64,000 nucleotides of DNA from Rutpela maculata. Taxonomy: Eukaryota > Arthropoda > Insecta > Coleoptera > Cerambycidae. Positions 11,426 through 22,010 of this stretch are shown in pieces. The position numbers and the translations under genes are program-made. The notes under the pieces were generated by a model. The model searched no databases. It was not told the DNA's origin and worked only from the letters and a program-made list of their open reading frames with translations. Location of the stretch: contig OW386293.2 in NCBI GenBank assembly GCA_936432065.2, positions 27,540,234 to 27,604,233 on the forward strand, read 5' to 3'. Position 1 is the first letter of the stretch; each line of letters starts with the position of its first letter.

Positions 11426-12430
11426 TAGCCCAATGGCTAAAGCATTTGCCGGTATGGTGCAGCATCCCGGCCACGACAATGAATAAACTTAAAGTCCTAG
11501 AACACAAATTCATGCGCCTCATTTCAGACTCCGATAGGTACACCTCCCTCAGAGATCTCTACGCACGTTGCCACGACATAACCCCACTAGCGGACTTCGT
11601 CCGGGAAACTTCCCAAAAATTCTATCAATTCAAACTGAGCGAAAGTGCGCTAACCCGAGACATCACACGAATCAGACAGCATAATGCAATACTTTTCGAC
11701 CTGAAACACCCATTACCATACCAGGCGTTGCCTATCTTTCGGCAACCTCCCTAGCCACATCTTTCCTACGTCACAACTTCCATTTCACCATCCTTTATCC
11801 TTCACCACCTTTTACCTCTCAAACCCCTTTCTATTCCCTTTATTCGCCTCATTTTTGTTATTTTGTTAGTTTTTGTTCTTTTGTCCATTTTTGTCATCTT
11901 CTAAATCCTCTTTCGACCAATAACCTCTTGAAAATCCAAACTTTTTAAATCACAGCTTCCTCTCCACCCTACCTCTCCGAAAGCAGGTAGACCATCGGAC
12001 GAAGGTTGTCATTAGCTCGAACGGGTTTTTTCGTTGAGTTTTTCCCGTGTCAGTAACCATAGTTTCTTTTAAAACAGTGCGCGTGTGCTGGTGCGCGCGC
12101 CCTAACCAAAGTTTTTAATCCTAGCTTTAAGTAGTTATAAGTGTTTTTAAACTAGTCTTAGTTATTAGTACGCATTGTTAGGTTTAAATTTTTCCCATTC
12201 ATTAAACAGGAGGCCTAACCCCCACCATGTTATTTATTGTTCAAGCCGAAAGCCGACTCCTCTCTACCCAACCACCCATCTACCACGGCGTTGCGCGACG
12301 TGGTGGTGTGGTCGGCTCTGAACCGGGGCTCGGTCTAGGCGCATTTCTGTACTCCTAATAGTTAATAAACTTGTATTGAATTGAATTGAATTGAATTTGC
12401 CTTTCAATTCAAAGGTCTCGTGTTCGATCC
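11426..12430 (+). promoter_or_regulatory. tRNA-like pol III promoter (box A and box B), split by LINE
   Basis: Box A TAGCCCAATGG is at 11426-11436 and fits TRGYNNARNNG. Box B GTTCGATCC is at 12422-12430 and fits GWTCRANNC. With the 944-bp LINE and one target-duplication copy removed, the boxes would be about 34 nt apart, as in copy B. Both boxes are intact in all three DINE copies here. Confidence 0.7.
11451..12394 (+). mobile_element. 5'-truncated Jockey-type LINE with 7-bp target duplication
   Basis: Flanked by ATTTGCC at 11444-11450 and 12395-12401, which gives exact borders. The frame to 11751 encodes the extreme C-terminus of a LINE ORF2 (KLKVLEHKFMRLISDSDRYT, LADFVRETSQKFYQF, then a Pro-rich end and stop). 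A 3' UTR of about 630 bp follows and ends in TTGAATTGAATTGAAT repeats. The insertion is younger than the DINE element it splits. No TIRs are present, consistent with target-primed reverse transcription. Confidence 0.88.
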
Positions 12431-12923
12431 CTGACACGGCGATTTTTTTTTCATATATTTTTTTTTTCACTACAAAGTTGGTATCACAAAATTTAGAATG
12501 TCCAAAAACTAACATTATTTACAAGAAAAATGTGAAGAGTAGTATCCTATAGAATGTGTAACAATTATATAAAAAGCTCAGTAAATCAGCGAAGAGTATA
12601 ATGCTTCCACTAGTTTATCTCTAGCATGATTTCGCTCAATGTAATACTTTTCTAATTATTTGACAAAAGGTACCACCCCCTGAAAATGGGTGGCATCCAC
12701 CCCCTACAAATTAGCCCCAGCTGGAATGTTTCTGATTTTGAATAATTAAATATAACAAATATTTTTTAAAAAATCATCAAAAGCGGTTCTGTTCTTGAGG
12801 GTTTAGAAGTAAAGACCTGCATAGACTGGGCTAAATACGCCCTTTACTAAACAGTAGCTCGTTGGTGTAGAATATTACATTTAATCTACGAGTGTTAAAA
12901 AAACTGTACTTGGAGGCCGTAAA

Positions 12924-13203
12924 TGGCTAAAAAATTGGATTGCAAGTAAAGACAACTTAGGTGCATCAGAAATACTGTTACAGAACTTCCACCAGAAGAT
13001 CCTGAATTTTATAGAAACCATTTACGGATGTCAAAGAAACATTTTGACATTCTTTTTGAACGTCTAACACATAACATTGAAAAAAATAACACCTCAGTGA
13101 GAAATGCTTTATCTACAAAACTAAAATTACATGTGACTTTGAGATATTTAGCATCTGGAGACACTTCTGCATCTTTACAGAACTTGTACCGTGTTGCAAA
13201 ATA
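12924..13203 (+). pseudogene. PIF/Harbinger nuclease N-terminal fragment
   Basis: Translation gives FYRNHLRMSKKHFDILFERL and, after a gap, LKLHVTLRYLASGDTSASLQ and LYRVAK. These are the conserved N-terminal segments of the Harbinger (HARBI1-like) transposase: an FLRMS..F..LL motif, then the RL..TLRFLATGDS helix. The frame stops right after RVAK and the DDE catalytic part is not recognisable downstream. It is a relic. A MADF-like reading frame on the opposite strand (13490-13634) may be its partner DNA-binding protein. Confidence 0.82.
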
Positions 13204-13312
13204 AAATGTATAATATCAAAGTTCCTACCAGAATCAGAAGTTTGTTAATTCTAAAGGTACGGACATGCCGAAGATGTCACGTTGCTAGAAGTTCAGGTTG
13301 CAGTTTTAGTTA

Positions 13313-13478
13313 ATGCATCGAAGCCATCAATTTGTAAAACAAACCTAGACATTTAATTTTGACCGCCTATACCGAGGATGCTAACAGCAGTTCACCCTGC
13401 TAGCATCCTCGGTATGTTTGGTCACATTTAAATGTATTTTTTTGTTTCATGTTTTACAAATTGGAGGGTTCGATACAT
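13313..13478. repeat. Long hairpin (15-bp perfect core)
   Basis: The arms contain ATACCGAGGATGCTA (about 13369-13383) and its exact complement (about 13401-13415). Similarity continues outward through CATTTAA..GTGACC and CAATTTGTAAAACA words to about 13313 and 13478. It lies between the two convergent Harbinger-type reading frames. Confidence 0.85.
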
Positions 13479-13489
13479 CGACTGAAACT

Positions 13490-13634
13490 GCTTCTTAGCC
13501 TTATCATTCGCAGTATCAAAGCCGTCAATTGCCAATTTGTTGCTGTTTTTTCATATGCAATTAGTCGAGATTGTCGGTTTTTGTACAAATTAGAATGCAC
13601 ATCCCACAAACACGCCTCTTCTTCATATACTTTT
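13490..13634 (-). pseudogene. MADF-domain fragment
   Basis: The minus-strand frame reads EEEACLWDVHSNLYKNRQSR then LIAYEKTATNW. The order 'LWDV....YKNR..R..AYE.IA' is the MADF (Myb/SANT-like) DNA-binding fold used by accessory proteins of Harbinger elements and by insect regulators. It is only about 48 residues, with no start and no continuation. The convergent neighbour at 12924-13203 supports a Harbinger origin. Confidence 0.6.
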
Positions 13635-13754
13635 ATAATTTTATCAGAAGTCCACTTTTTTGCAAGTTGTTGACTTCTTATTGCTCATTTTTATGTTCTA
13701 TATGCGAATTTACATTAGTATAGTTACTTGTATGCACCAGTTACTAGTACAAGT

Positions 13755-13905
13755 AGATTTAGAATAGAAGGGGTGGAAGAGGTGGGAACGGGGAGGTAAA
13801 CGGGTGGGAAGATGTAGGAAAGGGGTGGGAAGAAGTGGGGATGGGGTGGAAAGAGGTGGGAGGAAGTGGGAAGTAGTGTTAAAGGTGTGACAAGACGGGA
13901 GAAGG
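13755..13905 (+). repeat. G-rich GGTGGGA imperfect minisatellite
   Basis: Purine-rich strand made of GGTGGGA / GGGGTGG / GGTGGAA words separated by A and T. Four or more G-tracts lie within short distance, so quadruplex formation is possible. No gene context. Confidence 0.7.
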
Positions 13906-13974
13906 AAGGGGTGGATGGCGGTGGCAAATGAAAGGATTTTGTCTGTCTATCTGTAAAATAAGTAGCCTAAAAAG

Positions 13975-14260
13975 TAAAAAATAAAATTATATAAAAAAAA
14001 TATTTTTAAGAAGAAACTTTTTTTGAAAAAACTACTAAAAAGTAAAATTTTTTTTTTTAAATTCATACACCTGGAAGCAAAAAGCTTTGGGGGCGGTCAA
14101 TTGAGCAAAGTAACTATGCAATAGCGCTATATGACCGTCCACAAAGCTTTTGGTTTCCAGGTGTATGAATTTAAAAAAAAATTATATTTACTTTTTAGTA
14201 CAGTTTTTTCAAATAAAAGCTTTTTCTTAAAAATACTTTTTATATAATTTTATTTATTTT
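13975..14260. repeat. Fold-back element (palindromic MITE)
   Basis: Near-complete inverted repeat centred near 14116. The left arm has AATTCATACACCTGGAAGCA and AAAAGCTTTG; the right arm has the complement with a few differences. Outer arms share ATAAAATTATATAAAAA and ACTTTTTAGTA words. The centre holds CTATGCAATAGCGCTATA. No coding content. Confidence 0.85.
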
Positions 14261-14372
14261 CGAGATATTCGCGGAACTTTCGTGTTAACTTTATTGCTGT
14301 CCGATTTTTTTGGCGCGAGATATTCGCGAAAAAACATGTTTTTGAAACTTTGACCTTGAATATCTCGAAACA

Positions 14373-14395
14373 GGGGGGGGGGGGGGGGGGGGGGG
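14373..14395 (+). repeat. Homopolymer G run
   Basis: Twenty-three consecutive G residues; the length is prone to assembly error. Confidence 0.9.
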
Positions 14396-14399
14396 TAAA

Positions 14400-16190
14400 A
14401 ATAAAAAAGACAAATTGTAGATAATTTGATTCTCTACAATCTCTACAACTTTCACATTGACCTCATGGGCATCCGATGCATAGGAGGCGAGACATTTACA
14501 ATAAACTTTGACCTTCAATATCTTGGGTAGCCATGTTGGGATTTTTGTGATTTTTGTGGATTTGCGTTTGGGACAAGAACGTCTGTGCAAAAATTCAGAT
14601 TTTTACTAATTTTGTCCAAGTTTCCTCATTTTTTTGTCTAATTTCCCTGCTCGTCAAACTCTCATTCGTGAAAATAGTACCACTTTATGTACATATTGCA
14701 TAAAGTATTATTTCGCATAAAACACAAATTAAGTACCATACTAGGCGTACACAACTTTCACTATTAACTCCCCTCCCCATTTCACAGTTTATTTCTATTA
14801 TTTTTGTCATTTGTTTCTTTGTTCAAATTCCTTTCTTCAAAAACAAAACTTCGGCAGATATTGCGCCCAGTGTCGTGGATGTCTGGCTGGTTCCGGGATA
14901 AGTGCCTAGGAAGGGTAAATACTGTAGGTATTATTTTGCAAAAAAAATTGTTTTGGCTGATCCATTGAGCTGACAAGTAAGACGCTGATGGTTAAAATGC
15001 AACATTTAATACTCCCCCACCCTATATATTAAAATCTTGGTAACTGATGTATTGGCACGTCTTTGTGGCGCATTATAGTGTTTCTTGCAATTTTTTTAAA
15101 GGATAAAATATGGTCCAGCGTGCATAACATTTTTTAATATTAGAGTTCTAATGTGTTTTTAAAACAGAAACCACAAAATTGTTATACATCAAACAAATAC
15201 CTGTAAATAATTCACTATTCTCAACTTTTACCATTTTTGCCAAATGTAATACTTTCTCTTAGCGCCTAGTAAATGTGAAGAGGAAATAATTAATATGTGT
15301 ACAACAAAATGTACATTAAATAATCCTTTAGTTAGGGCTCCAAGATCAAAGAATATTAGCAATAAATGAGGTCGTTATATGCAACTTAAGATAACATTTA
15401 ATTTTTATAAATAATCTCGATACTTTGAATATAATTTTCGCATCATATCAGATAATATAATGTTTTAATTCTTACGTCCGGCAATCACACAGATTCCCAT
15501 TTTACTACAAGATATCCCCTGTTTGTTGTTGAGAAAAATATCTTTGAAAAACTTCATTTTTACCTACATTTAACTAAAAAAGCTATATTGTAACATGTGA
15601 ATTATTTACTTAACTAACTATTTGGCTAATTGCAAATATTTATTATATTTAATCAAATGGGTCTATATATAAACGTACAAACATTTTTGATAATCATCGT
15701 AAAGAAAAATTTTGCAAGAAATCCAGATTTGTATGATGTACGTATTATGTATGTGTATACTATATGTGGGCATATATGTGGAAAAAATCTGGTATTTTTG
15801 AGGCTGAAGACCCCAAAAAAATAATGAAGGAAAAAATGTTTGGGAAAACAACAATCTTTGACATGTAGTTAACATAATTGCTAAGGAAGAAACCTGTTTT
15901 AGTTGTAATGAAAAAGATATACAAGGTGGTCACTAAAAGAATAAAATAATATTAGATGGATAGATAGATACATATCTTTATTTGACCAAGTTACAGAACA
16001 GGTCTTTGGCGAGTTCAAATAGAAAATACAGAATGTGAAAAATAGAAAAAATGTATACACATCACTGCATATACAAATACTTCACACGATATGAAAAATA
16101 CAAAAAATTTAAAAAAAGAAGGAAGAGGCAAACTCTTACGAAATCGCCAGAGCATACCAAACAAGCAGAGGTAAACTAAAAGATATCCAT
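14400..16190. other. Mostly featureless; GATA run near 15957
   Basis: No gene seen. A short GATA/GATG run at about 15955-15975 is followed by ACATATCTTTATTTGACCAA, which could be the 3' tail of a minus-strand LINE, but no coding remnant confirms it. Confidence 0.4.
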
Positions 16191-16194
16191 TACT

Positions 16195-17508
16195 ATTTAA
16201 AATTTTTATCAATGACCTAGATGCACATTGAGGAACCCAGACTCACTCCTAGTCATGTTCGCTGATGATGTAAGTTTACTGATATCAGCCACATCTCTAG
16301 AGACTCTTCATAAAAACGCAACGAATCTACTCATCAGATTCGAGGAATGGTGTATTAGAAATAAATTAATAGTTAATGTATCTAAAACCACATATATCAC
16401 ATTTCATAAAAAAAAGTAATAGAACCAATAAAGCTTCTTATAAATCAAAAAATAATATCACCATCAAAACATACTAAGTTCCTAGGCATTACAATAGATG
16501 AGACACTCTCATGGTCAAATCATATTGACAATGTTGTGAGTAAACTCAACAGTGGATATTTCGCCATTAGAAACCTCAAATCCTTTTTAGATCGAAAATA
16601 TCTGATTAATGTTTACTATGAATTAATTTATCCACATCTAAAATACTTAATCATATATTGGGGACAGGGAACTGATTGGAACAGAGTCTTTATTTTACAA
16701 AAACGAATTATAAGAATAATTTTTGGGCTATCACCAAGAGAGTCTTGTAAATCTACTTTTAAAGATAACAAAATATTAACTTTACCAAGCATCCTCATAT
16801 TAGAAGCAGTAATGTTCACTAAGCTAAAGCCAGAGTTATATAGTCACAGGAATGATATTCACAACTACACTACACGAAATAACACAAATATTCAAATAGA
16901 CCAGTTCAACCTAAGTACTTTTAAAAAAAGCCCAAAATACACCTGTAGCAATATATATAATAATCTCCCTCGGTCGTTAAAAGAGTTAGGTAGAGCTAAA
17001 CTTAAAAAAAAAAATAATAGAGTTACTTCAAAACGAAGCTTATTATTCACTAGGTGAGTACTTTGATCAGGCGCACAGGTGGAATTAATTTTTCTTTTTT
17101 TTGTTATAAAATACTATTTTGTATATGTACCTTATACCGTGCGTGTAATTTCCCGTTAGGCATGTACATCCACGTAGCGCGATAGATATGACAACATAGT
17201 TGCCGTAAATTCCTGCGTCGAGCGGAGCATTCCAGCCTGTTATTTCATTTTAGCCAGCTGGCACGCGCGATGTTGTAATTTTACTCCCGATGCCTAGCGT
17301 TCGGCTACACACACGGTATGTTATTGTCATTATATTACAAAATTATATTTAAAATTATTTTACTTTATATTATACTTTATATGTTTTACTTAGTGTCAGT
17401 GTGTCAATGTCTCCACAGTTTACAATTATTCATTCGTGTCATTTCATATCCAATGTATTTTGGCAATTGAAATAAAGCATATTATTATTATTATTATTAT
17501 TATTATTA
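16195..17508 (+). pseudogene. LINE reverse transcriptase C-terminal half with TTA tail
   Basis: The reading starts inside RT with KIFINDLD. It continues with VMFADDVSLLISATSLETLH (the FADD catalytic motif), WCIRNKLIVNVSKTTYITFH, then after a frame shift HTKFLGITIDETLSWSNHI, LINVYYELIYPHLKY, IILQKRIIR-type and CSNIYNNLPRSLKEL segments (to 17057). The 3' region ends in a TTA microsatellite at about 17481-17508, a typical tail. The 5' part (endonuclease and RT fingers) is absent. Jockey/CR1-group architecture is likely. Defective through truncation and frameshift. Confidence 0.88.
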
Positions 17509-17561
17509 TCAAAAAATTATTTGTGTGTTTACAAATTTATCAATTGAATAAAAACAATATT

Positions 17562-17928
17562 TTAAAATGCGCTCTTGAAACCACTATAATTAAGAGATTT
17601 TACGTCATTAGGAATGTGATTGTATAATTGAAGGTTTACAGAATTTCTCTGTGATGTTGTTAATATAGGACGAGGCTGCCTAAGTTGATTGGCAAACCTA
17701 GTGCCATACGAATGAAAATGTGAATTGGTACAAAAAGAATTTACGTTCTTGTGAATTTCAAGTAACGTAACATAAATGTGAAGAGAAGGCACTGGCATTA
17801 TACCAAGACTCTTAAATATTGGTAAACAGCGATCCTTCCAATGAGCATTAACAATTAACCTGGCTGATTTCTCTGCGAACGAAAAATTACAGCTGCCGGG
17901 GATGATCCACCCATAGGAGTATAGCATA
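17562..17928 (-). pseudogene. LINE ORF2 C-terminus, minus strand
   Basis: The minus-strand frame contains SARLIVNAHWKDRCLPIFKS, LGIMPVPSLHIYVTLLEIH, FHSYGTRFANQLRQP and LYNHIPNDVKSL, the post-RT region of a non-LTR element. The RT of the same element probably continues at 20143-21240. The 2.2-kb DNA element at 17930-20138 was inserted between the two parts, as its TAA duplication shows. Confidence 0.82.
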
Positions 17929-18274
17929 ACACAGGTCTGCGAGATTTTGTTGTTGAGCAGATGGGGGTCATTTCCTAAGTAATTTTTCGCGCTGACTAAG
18001 AATCTCTCCTCAGAATTGGCCCATCACGTCAGGATTTTGGAATACTTGAGGTTAATTACTTTAGCAACTTTTGAAGTTATGTATAGAACTCAAAAAAATT
18101 TTCAGCTTATTTCCAATAAATACATCATTTAGTGTCATTCTTCCTCTTTAAAATAAGCTTTCGAATGGTCGTCTATGATGTTTCCTCGCAAAGTTATAGC
18201 CATTTTAAGGTGACATGAATTTGAAACCATGTTCCTACAACCCAACAATCTTAACCAAACGACTCTAAACGAAT

Positions 18275-19779
18275 CAAGATTTAACACAACGGAAGGGATA
18301 ACCCAACAATCTTTTGAAAGACTTGAAATAAACGTACTAGGAATGTTGTATACCATATTACCTGTAAAAAACAAAAAATACCTAGGCATATTCATAGACT
18401 CTCATTTAAGACGGGATACTCACGTGAGCTATCTGATAAAAAAATTACAAACCATTATTTATAGATTCAAATACTTAAAAAATATCCTAGAATTTAACCA
18501 ACTGAAAATACTTTACCATTCCCTCGTAGAGAGTAACTTGAATTATTGTATACTTGGCTGAGGTGGCGTTGCTAAAACGCACCTAACTTCTCTGGAAACC
18601 ATACAAAAAAGACTTATAAAAATAATGTTGTCAAAGGACCCAAGATATCCCACAGACCTGCTGTACGCAGAGGCAAAGCTATTCGACATCAGGCAATTAT
18701 ACTACTACAACATAGATATAAAATATCAAATTATAAAAAACATAAAATCATTGCCTACACACGAACATAACACTAGACAGAGAAGCCAATTCATTGTACC
18801 ATTTATGACAAAGACAATCGGCCAAAAATCTTATTCTTTCTTAGCCCCAAGGGCTTACAACACCTTACCCACAGACCTGCTGTACGCAGAGGCAAAGCTA
18901 TTCGACATCAGGCAATTATACTACTACAACATAGATATAAAATATCAAATTATAAAAAACATAAAATCATTGCCTACACACGAACATAACACTAGACAGA
19001 GAAGCCAATTCATTGTACCATTTATGACAAAGACAATCGGCCAAAAATCTTATTCTTTCTTAGCCCCAAGGGCTTACAACACCTTACCCAAGGACTTACA
19101 AAAAGTAACAAAAACATATCAGTTCAAGAAGCTATTAAAACAGCATATATTAGAAAACCCTAGAATATTAGTAAATGACGTCATTGACCTAAAGAATAAT
19201 TAGACCGTATGACTTTGTTCCGTTTTTGGCTCTCCGACTGACCGGGACTACGCAGTTGCGTGTACCTACTAAAATCACCGTATTCTCACAACTGCACACG
19301 AGTAGTTCAGCTCCGGGCTGACGGGACCACCGAGAGGAAACATCCTAACGTTGCATTAAAACAATGATAGAATTCACTTTAGCCAACGGACTCGCCGACC
19401 ACAACATATCAATAGTGCCCCTCATTGTCTGTTTATCCTTAACACTAGTTTTTATATAAAAATAGTTTGTAGTATTAGTTTAGCTTAGTCTTTTTTAGTT
19501 TCTTATATGATAAGTTCGTAATTCGACAAACAATATCCAAAAGTTTTTACCCCGCTTTATACTCAATCTACTCAATACTCAATTAACAGTCATTAAAAAT
19601 TACATTTTATCACCCACCATACCAAAACAAATGTTAAGTCACTTATTAGGAAAAAATGTTTATTTACAACTATTGCACTAATATTACCATTACACCCAAC
19701 TCGTAACTATTGTAACTTTCTTGTAACTCACTGTTATTTTCTCCTTTTCGTAAATAAACGTTATTATTATTATTATTAT
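18275..19779 (+). pseudogene. LINE ORF2 C-terminal part nested in long-TIR element
   Basis: Plus-strand translation shows KKYLGIFIDSHLRRDTHVSY, YHSLVESNLNYCILG then stop, LTSLETIQKRLIKIML, LPTHEHNTRQRSQFIVPFMT, SYSFLAPRAYNTLPKDLQKV and FKKLLKQHIL, ending at 19203. These are the late RT and C-terminal segments of a Jockey/CR1-like ORF2. A 3' UTR follows and ends in TTA repeats at about 19763-19779. One in-frame stop lies after CILG. The reading frame contains a perfect 219-bp tandem duplication (18652-19089). Confidence 0.87.
18652..19089 (+). repeat. Perfect 219-bp tandem duplication inside LINE
   Basis: 18652-18870 and 18871-19089 read as identical by eye over the whole unit. The unit is 73 codons, so the frame is kept across the junction (YNTLP followed by TDLLYAEAK, then the second copy ends YNTLPKDL). 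Identity implies a very recent event or an assembly or amplification artefact. Confidence 0.95.
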
Positions 19780-20446
19780 AATCTTAAACAAAAGTTCGGT
19801 TAAGCTTGTTAAGTTGTAGAGGATCATGGTTTCAAATTCATATCACCTTAAAATGGCTATAACTTTGCGAGAAAACATCGTAGATGACCATTCGAAAGCT
19901 TATTTTAAAGAAGAAGGATGGTACTAAATTATGTATTTATTAAAAATAAGCCGAAAAAAAATCTTGAGTTCTATACATAACCTCAAAAGTTGCCAAGAAA
20001 GCCATTTTTTAAGTACTTAACCTCAAATATTTCAAAATCCTGACAGGATGGGCCAATTCTGAGGCCAGATTCGGATTCAGCGCGAAAAATTACTTCGGAA
20101 ATGATCCTCAGCTGACCAACAACATTCGCAGACCTGTGTAATTATTAATATGAACATGAAATAATGAAAAATAGCATGTTCTCAAGGTTTTAGAACTGAG
20201 TTGATTTTTTAGCCTACGTAGCATGAATATCGAACTTAATAATTTATGTGGCAGTTGCTCGACATGATTGGACCAGTTAAGAATGTCATCTAAAACAACG
20301 CCAAGAATTTTAACACCGTTACCCTCGATTAGTGAATTATTTGTTTAGAAAAAAAATTGTTAGGTTTTTCTTCGTTTAATTTAAGATTATTCGAAGAGAA
20401 CCAAGTACCAGCTTATTTGATACAATTAAAGCTATCCTCAGTTCTT

Positions 20447-20725
20447 CTTCTAGTGCTGTTTCCTTAACGGAGGTTAGCGATCATCATTTTAAATTGTTCT
20501 CTATTTTCAGCAGCTCTTATCAATGCTTTGAAATTTAGGCCAGTCCAGTTCCATATATTTCTCAACCAAGATAGTTGATCTCTTTCCTTTGATAATTCGT
20601 TGTAAGATGTAGTATTTGTCATTTCGTAAAATATGTCCAAGATATCATGTCTTCTTGCATTTTATTGTATGTAGCAGATCTCTTTCTTTGTTCACTCGTT
20701 TTACGACTTCCTCGTTCGTTATGTG
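20447..20725 (-). pseudogene. C-terminal fragment of a second LINE type
   Basis: The minus strand reads TNEEVVKRVNKERDLLHTIK, YLGHILRNDKYYILQRIIKG, then after a shift NWTGLNFKALIRAAENREQF and KMMIANLR. These are the hallmark closing segments of the insect 'endonuclease-reverse transcriptase' LINE type: V.RVNKERELL.TIK..K..YLGHI.R, then WTGL....L.RAAENRE. It is wedged between pieces of a Jockey/CR1-like LINE. One frameshift and no upstream RT. Confidence 0.8.
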
Positions 20726-21240
20726 AGCAGTATATTCTCACTTGGGTCAGGAATATTCAAATTAAAATCAATAATGGATGTATCGCCAACAGAAGCGATG
20801 CATTTTTTTGGTGACATAAAGTGAAAAAAATCATTGAAGTATAATATAAAGAGTAGGGGCTCCAAAAAAGAGCCTTGAGGAAGCCCATGTTTAACCGGAA
20901 GAAGTTCTGAGTTGAAATTATTTATAGAGACACACTGAAGTCTGTTGTTAAGATGGGAATAGAAAAGATTAAATGGCATATCTCGAATACTATAAAAACT
21001 CATCTTATCCAGAAGTGTTTCATGTGAGTCACAGTCAAAGACCTTGGAGAGCACGCACAAGCTAATAGCTACATGTTCGTCCTCTTCAAGGCCCTCAGCT
21101 ATGTCGCACACTAATTTAAATACTGTCATAGTGGTGGAACACTTAGTTCTAAAACCAAGCTGACAATTTAGAACATTATTACGGTCTAAGAAATTTCTTA
21201 GTCTTTTTTTGAGAATAATTTCAATGATGTAACTAATTAA
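20719..21240 (-). pseudogene. LINE reverse transcriptase core, minus strand
   Basis: The minus-strand frame gives FLDRNNVLNCQLGFRTKCST (RT motif 1 with the GFR..ST signature), then HVAISLCVLSKVFDCDSHET (motif 2, DxxKAFD changed to LSKVFD). It continues with VKHGLPQGSFLEPLLFILYF (the GxPQGS motif) and CIASVGDTSII, where the catalytic F/YADD has become VGDT. The active-site loss shows it is dead. The remainder of the ORF2 probably resumes at 17562-17928 beyond two insertions. Confidence 0.88.
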
Positions 21241-21249
21241 CTAGACTAA

Positions 21250-22010
21250 ACTCATCAATATTTCACGGAGGATGTATAGAATAGACTCTTCTGTTTCTGT
21301 GAACTACTCTAGGAAAAAGTGAGATCAGTACGTTGAAAGAGGGCCGCAAATTTCTTGAAAATGTGAGTGCTGGTAGTAAGTTCAAAGGTGTACCCCTAAA
21401 AAATAATTTCTAGGATACATTTTTCAACATCCCCATTCCGTCGAATTTCGATGAGCTTAGATAGTATTTGATTAAATCAAATAGATATAATAAGATGCTT
21501 GAACAGGTTTTTGTCAGATGGATAGCGCCTGTTTTATAGTGAGTTTAGTGACTTTAAATATACATGTTTCAGAAACTGTCTTTGTTAATTAAAGTTACTT
21601 TGTGCGATCTCTACTGTCCACAAAAAGATCTTTCAATTTGCTTTAATTTAAACTGATTTTATTTTAACTAGGAACTTGAACTCGTTGGACGGCGCATGGT
21701 ACTAAGAGTCGATTTTCTAAGAAAAACGTCTCCAAAAGAGACTTTCCAACATCGTATTCTTCCGAATTCTTCCACTTTTTAGCCACATGAACCGCATAGA
21801 GGATAATATGGAACGATTGATAGTTTAAGAAAAAAACAAATGACAAGAAGACATCCTTCAAAACGTTGGCACTGATAGAACGAGCTGAGGTGAGGCCGTG
21901 AAGCAAGCGCAGCAGATGGCGTAATGCTGTCATACATGTTATACAACCAAAGGAGCAACTATAATAATGCATGGATCGCAAAATATTTGACAAGACGCTA
22001 TGAATAATAA
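21250..22010. other. No gene recognised
   Basis: A minus frame at 21664-21993 has no recognisable motif. Nothing else is supported. Confidence 0.4.

Larger units (their letters stand above)
10935..12598 (+). mobile_element. DINE-1/Helentron-like element, copy A (split by a LINE)
   Basis: Starts AGAAGAGTATATTGTATTTG and continues through GATCGGCACATTTCTAAA, GAACGAATTCTGAACAACTT, a long TCCG microsatellite (11048-11146), CACGTTTCTTGTAAGCACGA and AAGTCCGATTGTATTGAAAT. It then has a tRNA-like segment and ends in GCGAAGAGTA (12589-12598). The 5' hairpin seen in copies B (35913) and C (61345) is truncated. Hairpin plus GTATATTG start, GTCY-type core and 3' subterminal repeat copy the layout of Drosophila DINE-1/INE-1, a non-autonomous Helentron relative. 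A LINE lies inside at 11451-12394. Confidence 0.8.
17930..20138. mobile_element. Long-TIR element, TAA target duplication (Harbinger-like?)
   Basis: Termini CACAGGTCTGCG at 17930 and CGCAGACCTGTG ending 20138 are flanked by TAA (17927-17929, 20139-20141). Arms of about 310-340 bp (17930 to about 18270, and about 19787 to 20138) share CAGAATTGGCCCATC, AAATAAGCTTTCGAATGGTC and TTGAAACCATG. Arm identity looks to be roughly 85-90 percent by eye. No transposase remains; the interior is a LINE (18275-19779). A 3-bp TAA duplication fits PIF/Harbinger. Two other CACAG-ended, TAA-flanked elements occur at 55913 and 60132. Confidence 0.82.

Noticed and set aside
14291..14590. 99-codon minus ORF with a proline run
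   Set aside because: The proline run is only the poly-G tract read in reverse; no other support.
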